Of a stretch of DNA of 64,000 nucleotides, positions 1-7,844 are shown piece after piece (the stretch's first letter is position 1; every line of letters starts with the position of its first letter). A program made the translations under genes and the position numbers. The stretch is taken from assembly GCA_963819735.1 (NCBI GenBank), contig CAWFXC010000002.1:434001-498000 (forward strand). Direction: 5' to 3'. Source of the stretch: CAWFXC01 sp963819735 (GTDB lineage: Bacteria > Actinomycetota > Acidimicrobiia > IMCC26256 > DASPTH01). Below the pieces are notes generated by a model that searched no databases, was not told where the DNA came from, and saw only the letters and a program-made list of their open reading frames with translations.

Positions 1-207
1 TGGGATTCTGCCTCGCGCTTCGGCAGCGTCCGGGAGCGTTGCTCCGGACCCTGGTGGCGCTTACTGAGCGGCCCTCGAGACGCCGGGTTCGGGCAGGACG
101 ACCGCAAACAATGCGTCGCCGACGGGCTCGACGCCTCCTCACGTCAGGAGGAAGTCCGTGGCGACAGTCCTTGCTCCCGAGGAGCTGGCGACGACCGTCC
201 CCGCGAC

Positions 208-1095
208 ATGACAACAACGAGGACCCGAGGGCACTCACGACGATGGACGGTCGCTGGAGCGCTGGCCTTGCTGCTCACGATTTCTGGCGGCGCGCCGTGG
301 ACGCAGGCCTACGGCGGGACACGGAGCGATGGACGATTGTTGTCGACCTTCGTCGCGATCGGCGATGCCGGGGGCGGCGACCATCAACTGGGTGTCGCAC
401 ACGCAATCGATCAGTGGGCCGCGGATGGACACCGCGTCGATGCACTCGTGAGTGTCGGTGACAATGTCACACCCGACGGCGATCCCAACCGGTATCCGGC
501 GCAACTCGACCGGCCCTATGCATCGTTGCGCACGACCCGCCCGTTCTGGGTGACGCTCGGCAACCACGACGAACGTGAAGGTCACGGTCCGGAACAGCTC
601 GCGTATCTGCATCTGCCGAGCATGCCGTACGAGAAGCACCTTGCCGGCGCAACTCTCCTCTTCCTCGACTCGCACCGCGCGACGGCCGACGCGGGATGGC
701 TCGAGTCGCATCTACGACTGAGCCGGGACCCGTTCCAGATCGTGATTGTGCATCACCCGCCTTACTCATGCCTCCCGCATGCGTTCAGTGCCGAGATGGA
801 TCAGGCGTGGCGGCCCACACTCGACACCCATCGCACGCCGTTGGTGTTGAGTGGACACGACCACATGTACGAGCGATTCATTTCAACTCGCGGAACCACC
901 TTCGTCGTGACCGGCGGCGGTGGTAGCAGGCTGCACAGGCTCGGTTCGACGTGTCCCACGTCGGTCCGCCTTCTTGCCATGCGTAGCCTGTACCACTTCA
1001 CGTACGTTCGCGTCTACGAGCACGCGCTCCGGCTCAGCATCGTCGGGGCGGACGGCCACACGGCAGACGCCTTCACGATCCACCGGCTCCCGTGA
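208..1095 (+). CDS. Secreted calcineurin-like metallophosphoesterase
   Basis: The 295-residue product has an N-terminal signal-like segment (basic start, hydrophobic residues about 15-29) followed by one metallophosphoesterase domain. The metal-binding blocks appear in order: GD at 52-53, GDN at 84-86, GNHD at 118-121, HHPP at 182-185 and GHDH at 216-219. It should therefore bind a dinuclear metal centre and hydrolyse phosphoesters outside the membrane. The substrate cannot be read from the sequence. The reading frame is open back to base 1, but the signal peptide supports the ATG at 208. No strong ribosome-binding site is visible. Confidence 0.85.
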   Translation: MTTTRTRGHSRRWTVAGALALLLTISGGAPWTQAYGGTRSDGRLLSTFVAIGDAGGGDHQLGVAHAIDQWAADGHRVDALVSVGDNVTPDGDPNRYPAQLDRPYASLRTTRPFWVTLGNHDEREGHGPEQLAYLHLPSMPYEKHLAGATLLFLDSHRATADAGWLESHLRLSRDPFQIVIVHHPPYSCLPHAFSAEMDQAWRPTLDTHRTPLVLSGHDHMYERFISTRGTTFVVTGGGGSRLHRLGSTCPTSVRLLAMRSLYHFTYVRVYEHALRLSIVGADGHTADAFTIHRLP

Positions 1096-1126
1096 GCCAC
1101 CTCTCTGCCCGTCTTGGCCGCTACCG

Positions 1127-1798
1127 GTGCGCGGCGTGACGAAGCGCCGGGCTCCCGAGAATCCGTATCTACGTCTGCATCGACGCGGCCTTCGTCTCGA
1201 ATGGGCGACCAACGGCTGGAACGCGATGGAGGTGGTGGTCACCATTGCGCTGGGCGTGCAGGCCGGTTCGCTCGCCCTCATCGCCTTCGGCCTCGATTCG
1301 ATCATCGAGATCTTCGCCTCAATGGTCGTGATCAGAAACCTTCACGACGAGCGCAGTGACCCCGGCGATCGGCGAGTACACCATTCGCTCCGCTTGATCG
1401 CAGTGGCCTTCTGGGTGCTCGGCACGTTCCTCGTCATCATCAGCACCCGGGCGTTGATCCAAGGCGATCGGCCCGCGAACTCGCCACTCGGTATCGCCTA
1501 TCTGTCGGTCACGGCGTTCGCGATGTTCGGACTGGCGCGCCTCAAACGCGTGACGGGCGACGCATTGGGAAGCGAGCCCCTCCAAGCCGAGGCCGGCATG
1601 ACTTTCCTCGATGGCTGTCTCAGCACCAGCATCCTCGCCGCATTGGTGCTGAACGCCTGGCTCGGCTGGTGGTGGACCGACGCCGGGGCCGCCCTCCTCG
1701 TCGCCGGGTTCGCGATCAACGAAGGCGTGAAACGCTGGCGGGAGTCCGCCCCTCACGAAGCGAAACCACCGTCCGGTCGCGCGCGCCGCCGGGCTTGA
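1127..1798 (+). CDS. CDF-like (cation efflux) integral membrane protein
   Basis: The product of about 223 residues has roughly five or six hydrophobic segments and the short basic lead-in typical of cation diffusion facilitator-like proteins. The second helix carries GLDS followed by an E, and a later helix has FLDG; acidic residues at these points are the usual metal contacts of the CDF family. The cytoplasmic C-terminal domain of full CDF exporters is missing, so it is a short variant. The frame is open further upstream, inside the previous gene. GTG 1127 or 1136 are the likely starts because conserved-looking sequence begins there. The transported ion is unknown. Confidence 0.7.
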   Translation: MRGVTKRRAPENPYLRLHRRGLRLEWATNGWNAMEVVVTIALGVQAGSLALIAFGLDSIIEIFASMVVIRNLHDERSDPGDRRVHHSLRLIAVAFWVLGTFLVIISTRALIQGDRPANSPLGIAYLSVTAFAMFGLARLKRVTGDALGSEPLQAEAGMTFLDGCLSTSILAALVLNAWLGWWWTDAGAALLVAGFAINEGVKRWRESAPHEAKPPSGRARRRA

Positions 1799-1810
1799 GC
1801 CCGCTCACAC

Positions 1811-1843
1811 TTTCTTAGGCGCGTCTTACCCGTGTCTTACTCA
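1811..1843 (+). promoter_or_regulatory. Triple 11-bp direct repeat, candidate response-regulator box
   Basis: Three copies of TCTTA start at 1813, 1824 and 1835, exactly 11 bp apart, within units of the form nnTCTTAnnnn. Tandem 11-bp spacing, one helical turn, is the hallmark of OmpR/PhoB-family binding sites. A possible -10 (TACGTT) lies at 1851-1856 and the next start codon is at 1892, so the box sits where an activator would bind. The repeat is seen directly; the binding protein is inferred. The same spacing recurs inverted at 5365-5379. Confidence 0.5.
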
Positions 1844-1891
1844 GCCGCTCTACGTTCGCCAACTGTCCGGCTCACTGGTGCGGAGGACCGC

Positions 1892-2194
1892 ATGGCGCCA
1901 TCGAGATCGCGGGATCGCGATGCCGGCATGCGAAAGATCTCCATCGCGACGCGCATGTTCGCGGGCGCTGGGATCGTGCTCGTCGGTGCCTTCTCCGCGT
2001 TCCTGGCGAGTCGATCGACGGGCTCGGGATCAGCGGGCACCGTCAACTCCGTGACCAGTCCCGTGGCGACGGCCCCGCCGAGCACGCTTGCGCCCGATTC
2101 TTCGGGCGCGTCCGCCCAATCAGTACCGACGACTCCGACGCTGCCGCCCGAAACCAATCCGCCGCATATACACGTGCGTTCCGGCGGCTCGTGA
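1892..2194 (+). CDS. Small membrane-anchored protein with Ser/Thr/Pro-rich tail
   Basis: This 100-residue product has a basic N-terminus, one transmembrane helix (about residues 24-42) and a long low-complexity tail rich in Ser, Thr, Pro and Ala that should lie outside the membrane. ATG 1892 is chosen because GGAGG sits at 1882-1886; longer in-frame starts lack a ribosome-binding site. It is the first gene after the 11-bp repeat box and precedes the ferric-reductase-like gene by 28 bp, so it probably belongs to that redox operon. No family is recognised. Confidence 0.6.
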   Translation: MAPSRSRDRDAGMRKISIATRMFAGAGIVLVGAFSAFLASRSTGSGSAGTVNSVTSPVATAPPSTLAPDSSGASAQSVPTTPTLPPETNPPHIHVRSGGS

Positions 2195-2222
2195 ACCTCG
2201 TCGCGAACCTCGGTTGGTGGTG

Positions 2223-3387
2223 ATGAGCGGAATCGTCGTCGGGAGCTCGACCGCACTGTGGTATCTCTCACGTGCGAGTGGGATCGTTACGCTGATCCTG
2301 CTCACCGCGAGCGTGCTGCTCGGAATCGTCACGTCATACCGGTGGAGTAGTCCGGATTGGCCGCGTTTCGTGATCGAGTTCGTACACCGCAACGTGTCGT
2401 TGCTCGTGGTCGCGTTTCTCGCATTGCACGTCGCCGCTGTCGTGACCGACTCGTTCGCGCCCATCGGTTGGAAAGACGCGGTGCTGCCCTTCTTGTCGCC
2501 GTACCGGCCGATCTGGCTCGGGCTCGGCGCCCTGGCCTGCGACCTGGTGCTCGCGCTCGTGATCACCAGCCTGCTCCGACACCGGCTCGGCTTCCGCACG
2601 TGGCGGACCGTCCACTGGTTCGCGTATCTCTGCTGGCCGCTCGCGGTCGTGCACGGACTCGGCACCGGCTCGGACACGAAGTTGGGTGTCGCGCTCGGTG
2701 ATCACCACCGTGTGCGTCGTCGCCGTGCTCGTCGCGACCTCGCTCCGACTCGCTTCCGGCTTCGCCAACCGACCGAGCGCCCGTCGGTGGGGATTCGCCG
2801 CGTGGGCCTTCGCTCCGGTCGTGTTGGCGATCTGGTTGGCATCAGGGCCCCTCGCCTCCGGGTGGGCGCGACGGGCAGGAACCCCGGCCAGCGTGCTCGC
2901 CGGATCGACCGCGCAGGCGTCCGCGTCGACACCGACCTCCTCGGCGCCGTCGCCCTTGCCGCCGACGTCGACCGCGGTGAGCGCGGGAATCCCAACGGGA
3001 AGCTTCCGGGCGCAAGTCGTAGGCACATTCGATCAGAGCGCGCCCGATTCGCGCGGCGAGGTCGTGGTGAGCCTCGTCGGACCTCTGACCGGCGGCGCAA
3101 GCGGACGCCTCGACGTGGAACTGCGCGGCCGTCCGGCCACCGGCGGCGGCGTCGCGCTCGAGCACGGCTTGGTCACATTGACCGGGAACTCGGCATCCGA
3201 TCAGTACACGGGAGACGTCGTAGCCCTGCAGGGTCAACAGATCATCGCCGACGTCTCGAACCCGAGCGGTAACCGTCTGCGGGTCTCCATCAACTTCACG
3301 CAGCTCGATGGGGCCACCAGCAAGATGGCCGGGATCGTCAATGCCGAGCCGACGAGTTCTGGCGCTGGTCGCGACGGCGACCGATGA
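2223..3387 (+). CDS. Ferric-reductase-like transmembrane heme protein (frameshifted)
   Basis: The first frame gives about 155 residues with five hydrophobic helices and two histidine pairs suited to b-type heme ligation (H55/H69 and H131/H144), as in ferric-reductase-like and cytochrome b561-like proteins. The next helix, a Ser/Thr/Pro linker and a C-terminal beta-rich extracytoplasmic domain of about 130 residues continue in the +1 frame. The switch falls at about 2684-2697, so one base appears gained. Reassembled, the protein would be about 387 residues and pass electrons across the membrane. The stop overlaps the next ATG (3384) as ATGA, which shows tight operon packing with the NuoF-like gene. 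Confidence 0.7.
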
Positions 3388-4666
3388 CCGCCGATCCGTT
3401 GGCCGTCACACCGCAACGACCGTCGGGACTCCCCCGGGTCCTGCCGCATGGTCCATGCTCGACTACGCGGAGCACCTCGCCCGCTTCGGCCCGCTCCCCA
3501 CGGTCCACTCGCGCTCCTCCCGATCCGAACTGATCGATGCGGTCGAACGCAGTGGGTTGCGCGGACGCGGGGGCGCCGGATTCCCGACAGCACGGAAGCT
3601 GCGCGCCGTCGCGGGTCACGGTCGTCGTGGCGAACGGTGCCGAGGGCGAGCCCGCGAGCGACAAGGATGCGGTGCTCCTCACCGGTGCGCCGCATCTGGT
3701 CATCGACGGCGCGATCGCAGCGGCGCGCGCGGTCCGGGCGGACGAAGTGATCGTCGTCGTCGACCGGGAGAACCCGTCGGTTCTCGCCGCCGTCACTCGG
3801 GCGGTCGCTCAGTGCGACGACGCTATCCGGCTCCGGGTCGTCGGCCTCCCGAACCGGTATATGGCCGGCGAGGAAAGCGCCGTGGTCAACTTCCTCAACG
3901 GTGGGCCCGCGAAGCCGACGTTCGTGCCGCCACGGCCGTTCGAACGCGGAGTCCGAGGCCGACCGACGCTCGTGCAGAACGTCGAAACCCTCGCCAACAT
4001 CGCGCTCATCGCCCGTTTCGGAGTTGACTGGTTCCATTCCCCCGGGCCGCTGGATGAGCCCGGCACCATGCTCGTGACCGTCAGCGGAGCAGTCGCACGC
4101 CCCGGCGTCTACGAGTTCGCGCTCGGCACACCGATGCCCGGCGTGCTCGACGCAGTCGGAGGGCCAACCGAGGAGTTGGGCGCGATCCTCGTGGGCGGCT
4201 ACTTCGGTAGTTGGCTTCCGGCGGTCGCCATACCCAGCCTCGACCTCACCCACCGATCGCTGCGAGCCGCGGGCGGGGCGCTCGGGTGCGGGATGATCGC
4301 GTGCTTCCCGACGCGTTCGTGTGGTGTCGTCGAGAGCGCGCGCATCGCCCGCTATCTCGCCGAGGAGACCGCAGGACAGTGTGGCCCGTGCGTTCACGGG
4401 CTCAGCGCGATTGCCGGTGCGCTCGAGTCTCTGGAGCGCGGTCGACCACCGCGGGGAACGGTACGCGAACTCGAGCGTTGGCTCGGGGAGGTCGCGCATC
4501 GCGGCGCGTGCCACTTGCCGGACGCCGCGGTCGGATTCCTGAACAGCCGCGGCGCGTGTTCGCGTCCGACTTCGCGGTGCACGAACTGGACGGGCGGTGC
4601 ATGCAGGATCACGCGCCGCTGCTCCCGCTCCCCGCACCCGGGACCCGCGACTGGAGCTGGACTTGA
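3384..4666 (+). CDS. NuoF-like NADH-binding flavoprotein subunit with SLBB domain (frameshifted)
   Basis: The reconstructed product resembles the 51-kDa (NuoF) subunit of complex I. It shows RGRGGAGFPT and GEPAS of the FMN/NADH fold, AGEESAVVNFLNG, GRPTLVQNVETLAN, an SLBB segment (VSGAVARPGVYE) and a C-terminal Fe-S region with QCGPC and a later GAC. The first cysteine of the usual ExCGxC motif is replaced by Ala. The frame changes at about 3445-3455, 3608-3620 and 4540-4560. An alternative start at ATG 3455 would remove the first change. It probably feeds electrons from NAD(P)H to the neighbouring ferredoxin and heme protein. The last frame ends in TTGA, overlapping the ferredoxin start. Confidence 0.7.
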
Positions 4667-4869
4667 GTCAACGACTGGTCGTGAACTTCATCAAGTGTGA
4701 TGCCCACGGAATCTGTGCGGAACTGTTCCCAGAATGGATCCGGCTCGACGACTGGGGATACCCGATCGTCGAACCCGGCCCGGTACCTCCGGCGTTGCTC
4801 GCTCACGCGCGACGCGCAGTTGTCGCATGCCCGGCAGTCGCGCTCTTGCTCTCGAAGACCGAGCCATGA
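4663..4869 (+). CDS. Single-cluster 3Fe-4S ferredoxin
   Basis: This 68-residue acidic protein has the pattern CDAHGIC (C-x5-C) near the N-terminus and a C-terminal ACP motif. These are the three ligands typical of the small 3Fe-4S ferredoxins that serve P450s and oxidoreductases. Start TTG 4663 overlaps the stop of the NuoF-like gene; GTG 4681 is an alternative. Its own stop overlaps the next ATG (4866). Its position suggests it is the electron carrier of this redox operon rather than a partner of the P450 some 15 kb away. Confidence 0.8.
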   Translation: MSQRLVVNFIKCDAHGICAELFPEWIRLDDWGYPIVEPGPVPPALLAHARRAVVACPAVALLLSKTEP

Positions 4870-5347
4870 GACGGAGTGCCTCGTTGCACGAGCAGCTGAT
4901 GAGCGTGCCGCTCTTCGCGGCGATGTCCGAGCCCGAGCTCTCGCGGGTGAGCTCCCTTGCAGTTCGCACCGCGAGGCCACGGGTACCAGGCTGATACGTG
5001 AAGGAGACCGCGGCGACGAGTTCATCGTGATCCTCGACGGAACGGCGGAAGTCCGCCGGGAGGGACACGTCATCGCCACGCTCGGCACCGGCGACCACAT
5101 GGGCGAGATCGCGCTCCTCGACGAACGCGCTCGTCGTACCGCAAACGTCGTCGCTACCGCACCGGTGACCGTCGCCTCCCTGGGACGGCACGAGTTCGCG
5201 CAACTCATCGCCGAGTCACCGGACTTCCGCCGGGCCATCCTCGCCGCGATGGCAGCACGACTGTCCAACCTCGACCCACCGACCGCTGAGGATCCTTTCG
5301 GGCGAACCGGCGAGCCAGCACGACGAAACGGACCGCGCGATTCATAG
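4866..5347 (+). CDS. Stand-alone cyclic-nucleotide-binding domain protein (frameshifted)
   Basis: The N-terminal frame (LHEQLMSVPLFAAMSEPELS) and the downstream frame (LIREGDRGDEFIVILDG, then GEIALLDERARRTA) together form one cNMP-binding beta-roll of about 160 residues. The phosphate-binding cassette GEIALLxxxxRxA is intact. No helix-turn-helix or catalytic domain follows, so it is not a Crp-type regulator but could be a regulatory subunit. The frame changes near 4965-4985, as if one base were lost. ATGA overlap with the ferredoxin stop makes it the last gene of the redox operon, suggesting cAMP-linked control of the complex. Confidence 0.65.
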
Positions 5348-5360
5348 CGCGCCGAGGTGC

Positions 5361-5384
5361 GAGCTAAGAAGTCGGTAAGGATTC
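5361..5384 (-). promoter_or_regulatory. Two-copy 11-bp direct repeat matching the 1811-1843 box
   Basis: TAAG occurs at 5365-5368 and 5376-5379, 11 bp apart. Read on the minus strand these are CTTA repeats like the three upstream of 1892. The element lies between the cNMP-domain gene and the GTG start at 5431. It may be bound by the same OmpR/PhoB-type regulator, tying the fusion gene to the redox operon. Inferred from spacing and sequence only. Confidence 0.4.
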
Positions 5385-5430
5385 AACGCTCGCGACGTCG
5401 TAGTGGTGGTCGCGCTCCTACGTTTGGCGC

Positions 5431-7785
5431 GTGTCCGCGACCCGTCCGGCAATACCGGTTCGGACTTCGACGCGACGACACCCGGCCGATGTCCTTCGAC
5501 TCGCGTTCGGCATCGTGATCTTGGTCTGGGCTGCGATCGCGGCCGGGTCTACGGATCCGAGCCGGGTAGAGGTCAATCTCTTCCGTCTCGTCAATCAGCT
5601 CCCCGATCCTGCGGGTGCGCCCCTGATCGGTGTGATGCAGCTCGGTGCGCTCGCCGCAATCCCTGTCGTCGCTACGGTGTGCGTGCTGGGTCGGCGCCCG
5701 CGGTTGGCACGCCTCATCGTCCTCAGCGGAGGAGCTGCCTGGCTTGTCGCCAAAGCCCTCGGTGCGATCGTCGCCAAGCGTCCACCCGACGAACGCATAT
5801 CGGGCGTGTTGTTGCACGGGGCCGTCACGCCCGGCCTGTCGTTTCCGGCAACGCACGTCGCGGTCGCCGCCGCCATGGCCACTGTCGCGAGCCCGTACTT
5901 GAACCGGTCGGGAAGGCGCACTGCTTGGTTGTTGGTCGCGATGGTTGCGGTCGCCCGGGTCTACGTCGGCGCGCATTTCCCGGCGGATGTGATCGGCGGC
6001 TTCGCGGTGGGCTGGATCGTCGGATCTGCGGTCCATCTCGTGTTCGGCGCGCCGCGAGGCTTTCCGAATCCGAAGGAGCTCATGGCCAGGCTGGCCGGGC
6101 AAGGGCTCGAGGTTCGCGACATCGAAGTACTGGGGCGCGAGCACGGTTCGTTCCGCGTGGTGACGTGCAACGGGGAGGTTCTGCACGTCAGGATCGTCGA
6201 CCGCGACCGACGCGAAGCCGACTGGCTGTACCGGGCCTGGCGCCTCATCGTATTTCGCGACCCTGGCGAGGACCAGGACGCCCGCGGCACGGAGCACACG
6301 GTCGAACACGAGGCGCTCGCGTACTTGCTTGCTTCGCAGCACGGCGTAGCCGTCCCCGACGTCGTCTGGGTGCGACGAGTTTCCGAGGGTGAAAGTGCTC
6401 TCGTACGCCGCTGGCTCGACGGGCACGACCTTCGCCGACTCGGCGCCGATGATCAGGCGCAGCTCGTCGCCGCCTGGCGAGTGATCCAGCAACTCCACGC
6501 CGCAGGTCTCGCTCACGGCGCCGCGATGACGCGCTCCTTCCTCGCCACCGAACGTGGAGTCGTGACGATCGGACTGTCGCGAGCACGACTCAACGCATCG
6601 CACATCGACAGCCAGCACGACATCGCGGAGCTGCTCGCTTCCAGTGCAGCCGTCGTGGGCACAGACCTGGCCGTTCGGAGCGCCCGCGAAGCACTCGGCA
6701 CGTCTCCACTGCTCGACGCGCTACCCGCGCTGCAACCTCTCATGCTGTCCCGCGAGACTCGAGCCGCGCTTCGGGACGCGGACGTCACAGTCGACGAACT
6801 CCGCGACGAAGTCGCCGGAATGGGAGCCATGGCCGCCACCCGCGCCGAGCGACCGCTTTGGGTCGCGGGCCGCAATCTCGCGCCGGTCGCGCTCGGCGCG
6901 GTGGCGCTCGTCTTGCTCCTCGCGCAGATCGGCAACTTCCGGCTGGCGATCGACGCGGCCCGGCAGGCGAATCCGGCATGGATCGCCGGCGCGATCGCGG
7001 TCACCGCGGTTGGCTACATCATGGCCGCGATCTCACTCATGGGAGCGGCACCAGAACGACTCGCGCTCGGGCCGACGACGGTCGTGCAGTTCGCAGCTGC
7101 GTTCACCAACCGCGTCGCCCCGGCCGGCCTCGGCGCTATGGCGACGAACATCCGATATCTCGAACGGTGCGGTATCCGACGAGCACGCGCGGCAACGTCG
7201 GTGGGGGTCAATGCGGCTGCCGGCGGCGTCGTTCATGTCGTGCTCCTCATCACAATCCTCCCGATCGCCGGATCGAGTACCAGCGTCGGACTCCCGAGCG
7301 CGCCCGACCTTTCCGACTATTGGCCGATTGTGGCGTTCATCGTGGTGAGCCTTTCCCTGGCGGGCCTGTGGTACTGGCGCCATGGGCTCCGCACGGTCTT
7401 CGATCGGATCCGGCCCCACGCCCGAGACGTTCGCGGCGTCCTGGATCAGCCGCGCCGAGCGCTGATGCTCTTCGGCGGCTCATTGGGGGTGACGGTCGCC
7501 CAGGCATTCGTACTCGTCGCGTGTCTCGAAGCCGTCGGAGTGCACGTTCCGGTGCTCACAGTCGTCGCCGTGTTCCTCGCCGGCTCCGCACTCGCCGCCG
7601 CGGCGCCCACACCGGGCGGCCTCGGAGCACTCGAAGCTGCCCTGGTCGCCGGCCTCGGCCAGGTCGGCGTGCCATCGGCACCAGCGGTAGCGGCAGTACT
7701 CATCTCCCGCATCGTGGGCTACTGGCTGCCCGTCCTCCCCGGGTGGGCCGCATTCACCGCATCCACGCGCAACGGGACGCTCTAG
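5431..7785 (+). CDS. PAP2 phosphatase / kinase-like / lipid-flippase three-domain protein
   Basis: The product has 784 residues. Residues about 20-207 are a membrane PAP2 phosphatase with KRPP (116-119), SFPATH (137-142) and H182 with D186. Residues about 215-490 resemble an aminoglycoside-phosphotransferase fold, but the catalytic loop reads HGAAMTRS instead of HGDxxxxN and no DFG-like Asp follows, so it looks catalytically dead. Residues about 490-775 form a multi-helix domain of the lysylphosphatidylglycerol synthetase/UPF0104 flippase type, with a TPGGLGALEA motif. The likely role is to dephosphorylate and move an undecaprenyl- or phosphatidyl-linked lipid. The start GTG 5431 lies after the repeat box. 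Confidence 0.8.
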   Translation: MSATRPAIPVRTSTRRHPADVLRLAFGIVILVWAAIAAGSTDPSRVEVNLFRLVNQLPDPAGAPLIGVMQLGALAAIPVVATVCVLGRRPRLARLIVLSGGAAWLVAKALGAIVAKRPPDERISGVLLHGAVTPGLSFPATHVAVAAAMATVASPYLNRSGRRTAWLLVAMVAVARVYVGAHFPADVIGGFAVGWIVGSAVHLVFGAPRGFPNPKELMARLAGQGLEVRDIEVLGREHGSFRVVTCNGEVLHVRIVDRDRREADWLYRAWRLIVFRDPGEDQDARGTEHTVEHEALAYLLASQHGVAVPDVVWVRRVSEGESALVRRWLDGHDLRRLGADDQAQLVAAWRVIQQLHAAGLAHGAAMTRSFLATERGVVTIGLSRARLNASHIDSQHDIAELLASSAAVVGTDLAVRSAREALGTSPLLDALPALQPLMLSRETRAALRDADVTVDELRDEVAGMGAMAATRAERPLWVAGRNLAPVALGAVALVLLLAQIGNFRLAIDAARQANPAWIAGAIAVTAVGYIMAAISLMGAAPERLALGPTTVVQFAAAFTNRVAPAGLGAMATNIRYLERCGIRRARAATSVGVNAAAGGVVHVVLLITILPIAGSSTSVGLPSAPDLSDYWPIVAFIVVSLSLAGLWYWRHGLRTVFDRIRPHARDVRGVLDQPRRALMLFGGSLGVTVAQAFVLVACLEAVGVHVPVLTVVAVFLAGSALAAAAPTPGGLGALEAALVAGLGQVGVPSAPAVAAVLISRIVGYWLPVLPGWAAFTASTRNGTL

Positions 7786-7844
7786 ACGCTCACACGTTCA
7801 CCAGACGAAGACAGCGCCGCGTGACGAGTCAGGTGGACTCGGGC

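Noticed and set aside
39..461. Plus-strand ORF of 140 codons overlapping the metallophosphoesterase gene
   Set aside because: It is Arg-rich shadow sequence in another frame of the conserved enzyme, with no motif of its own.
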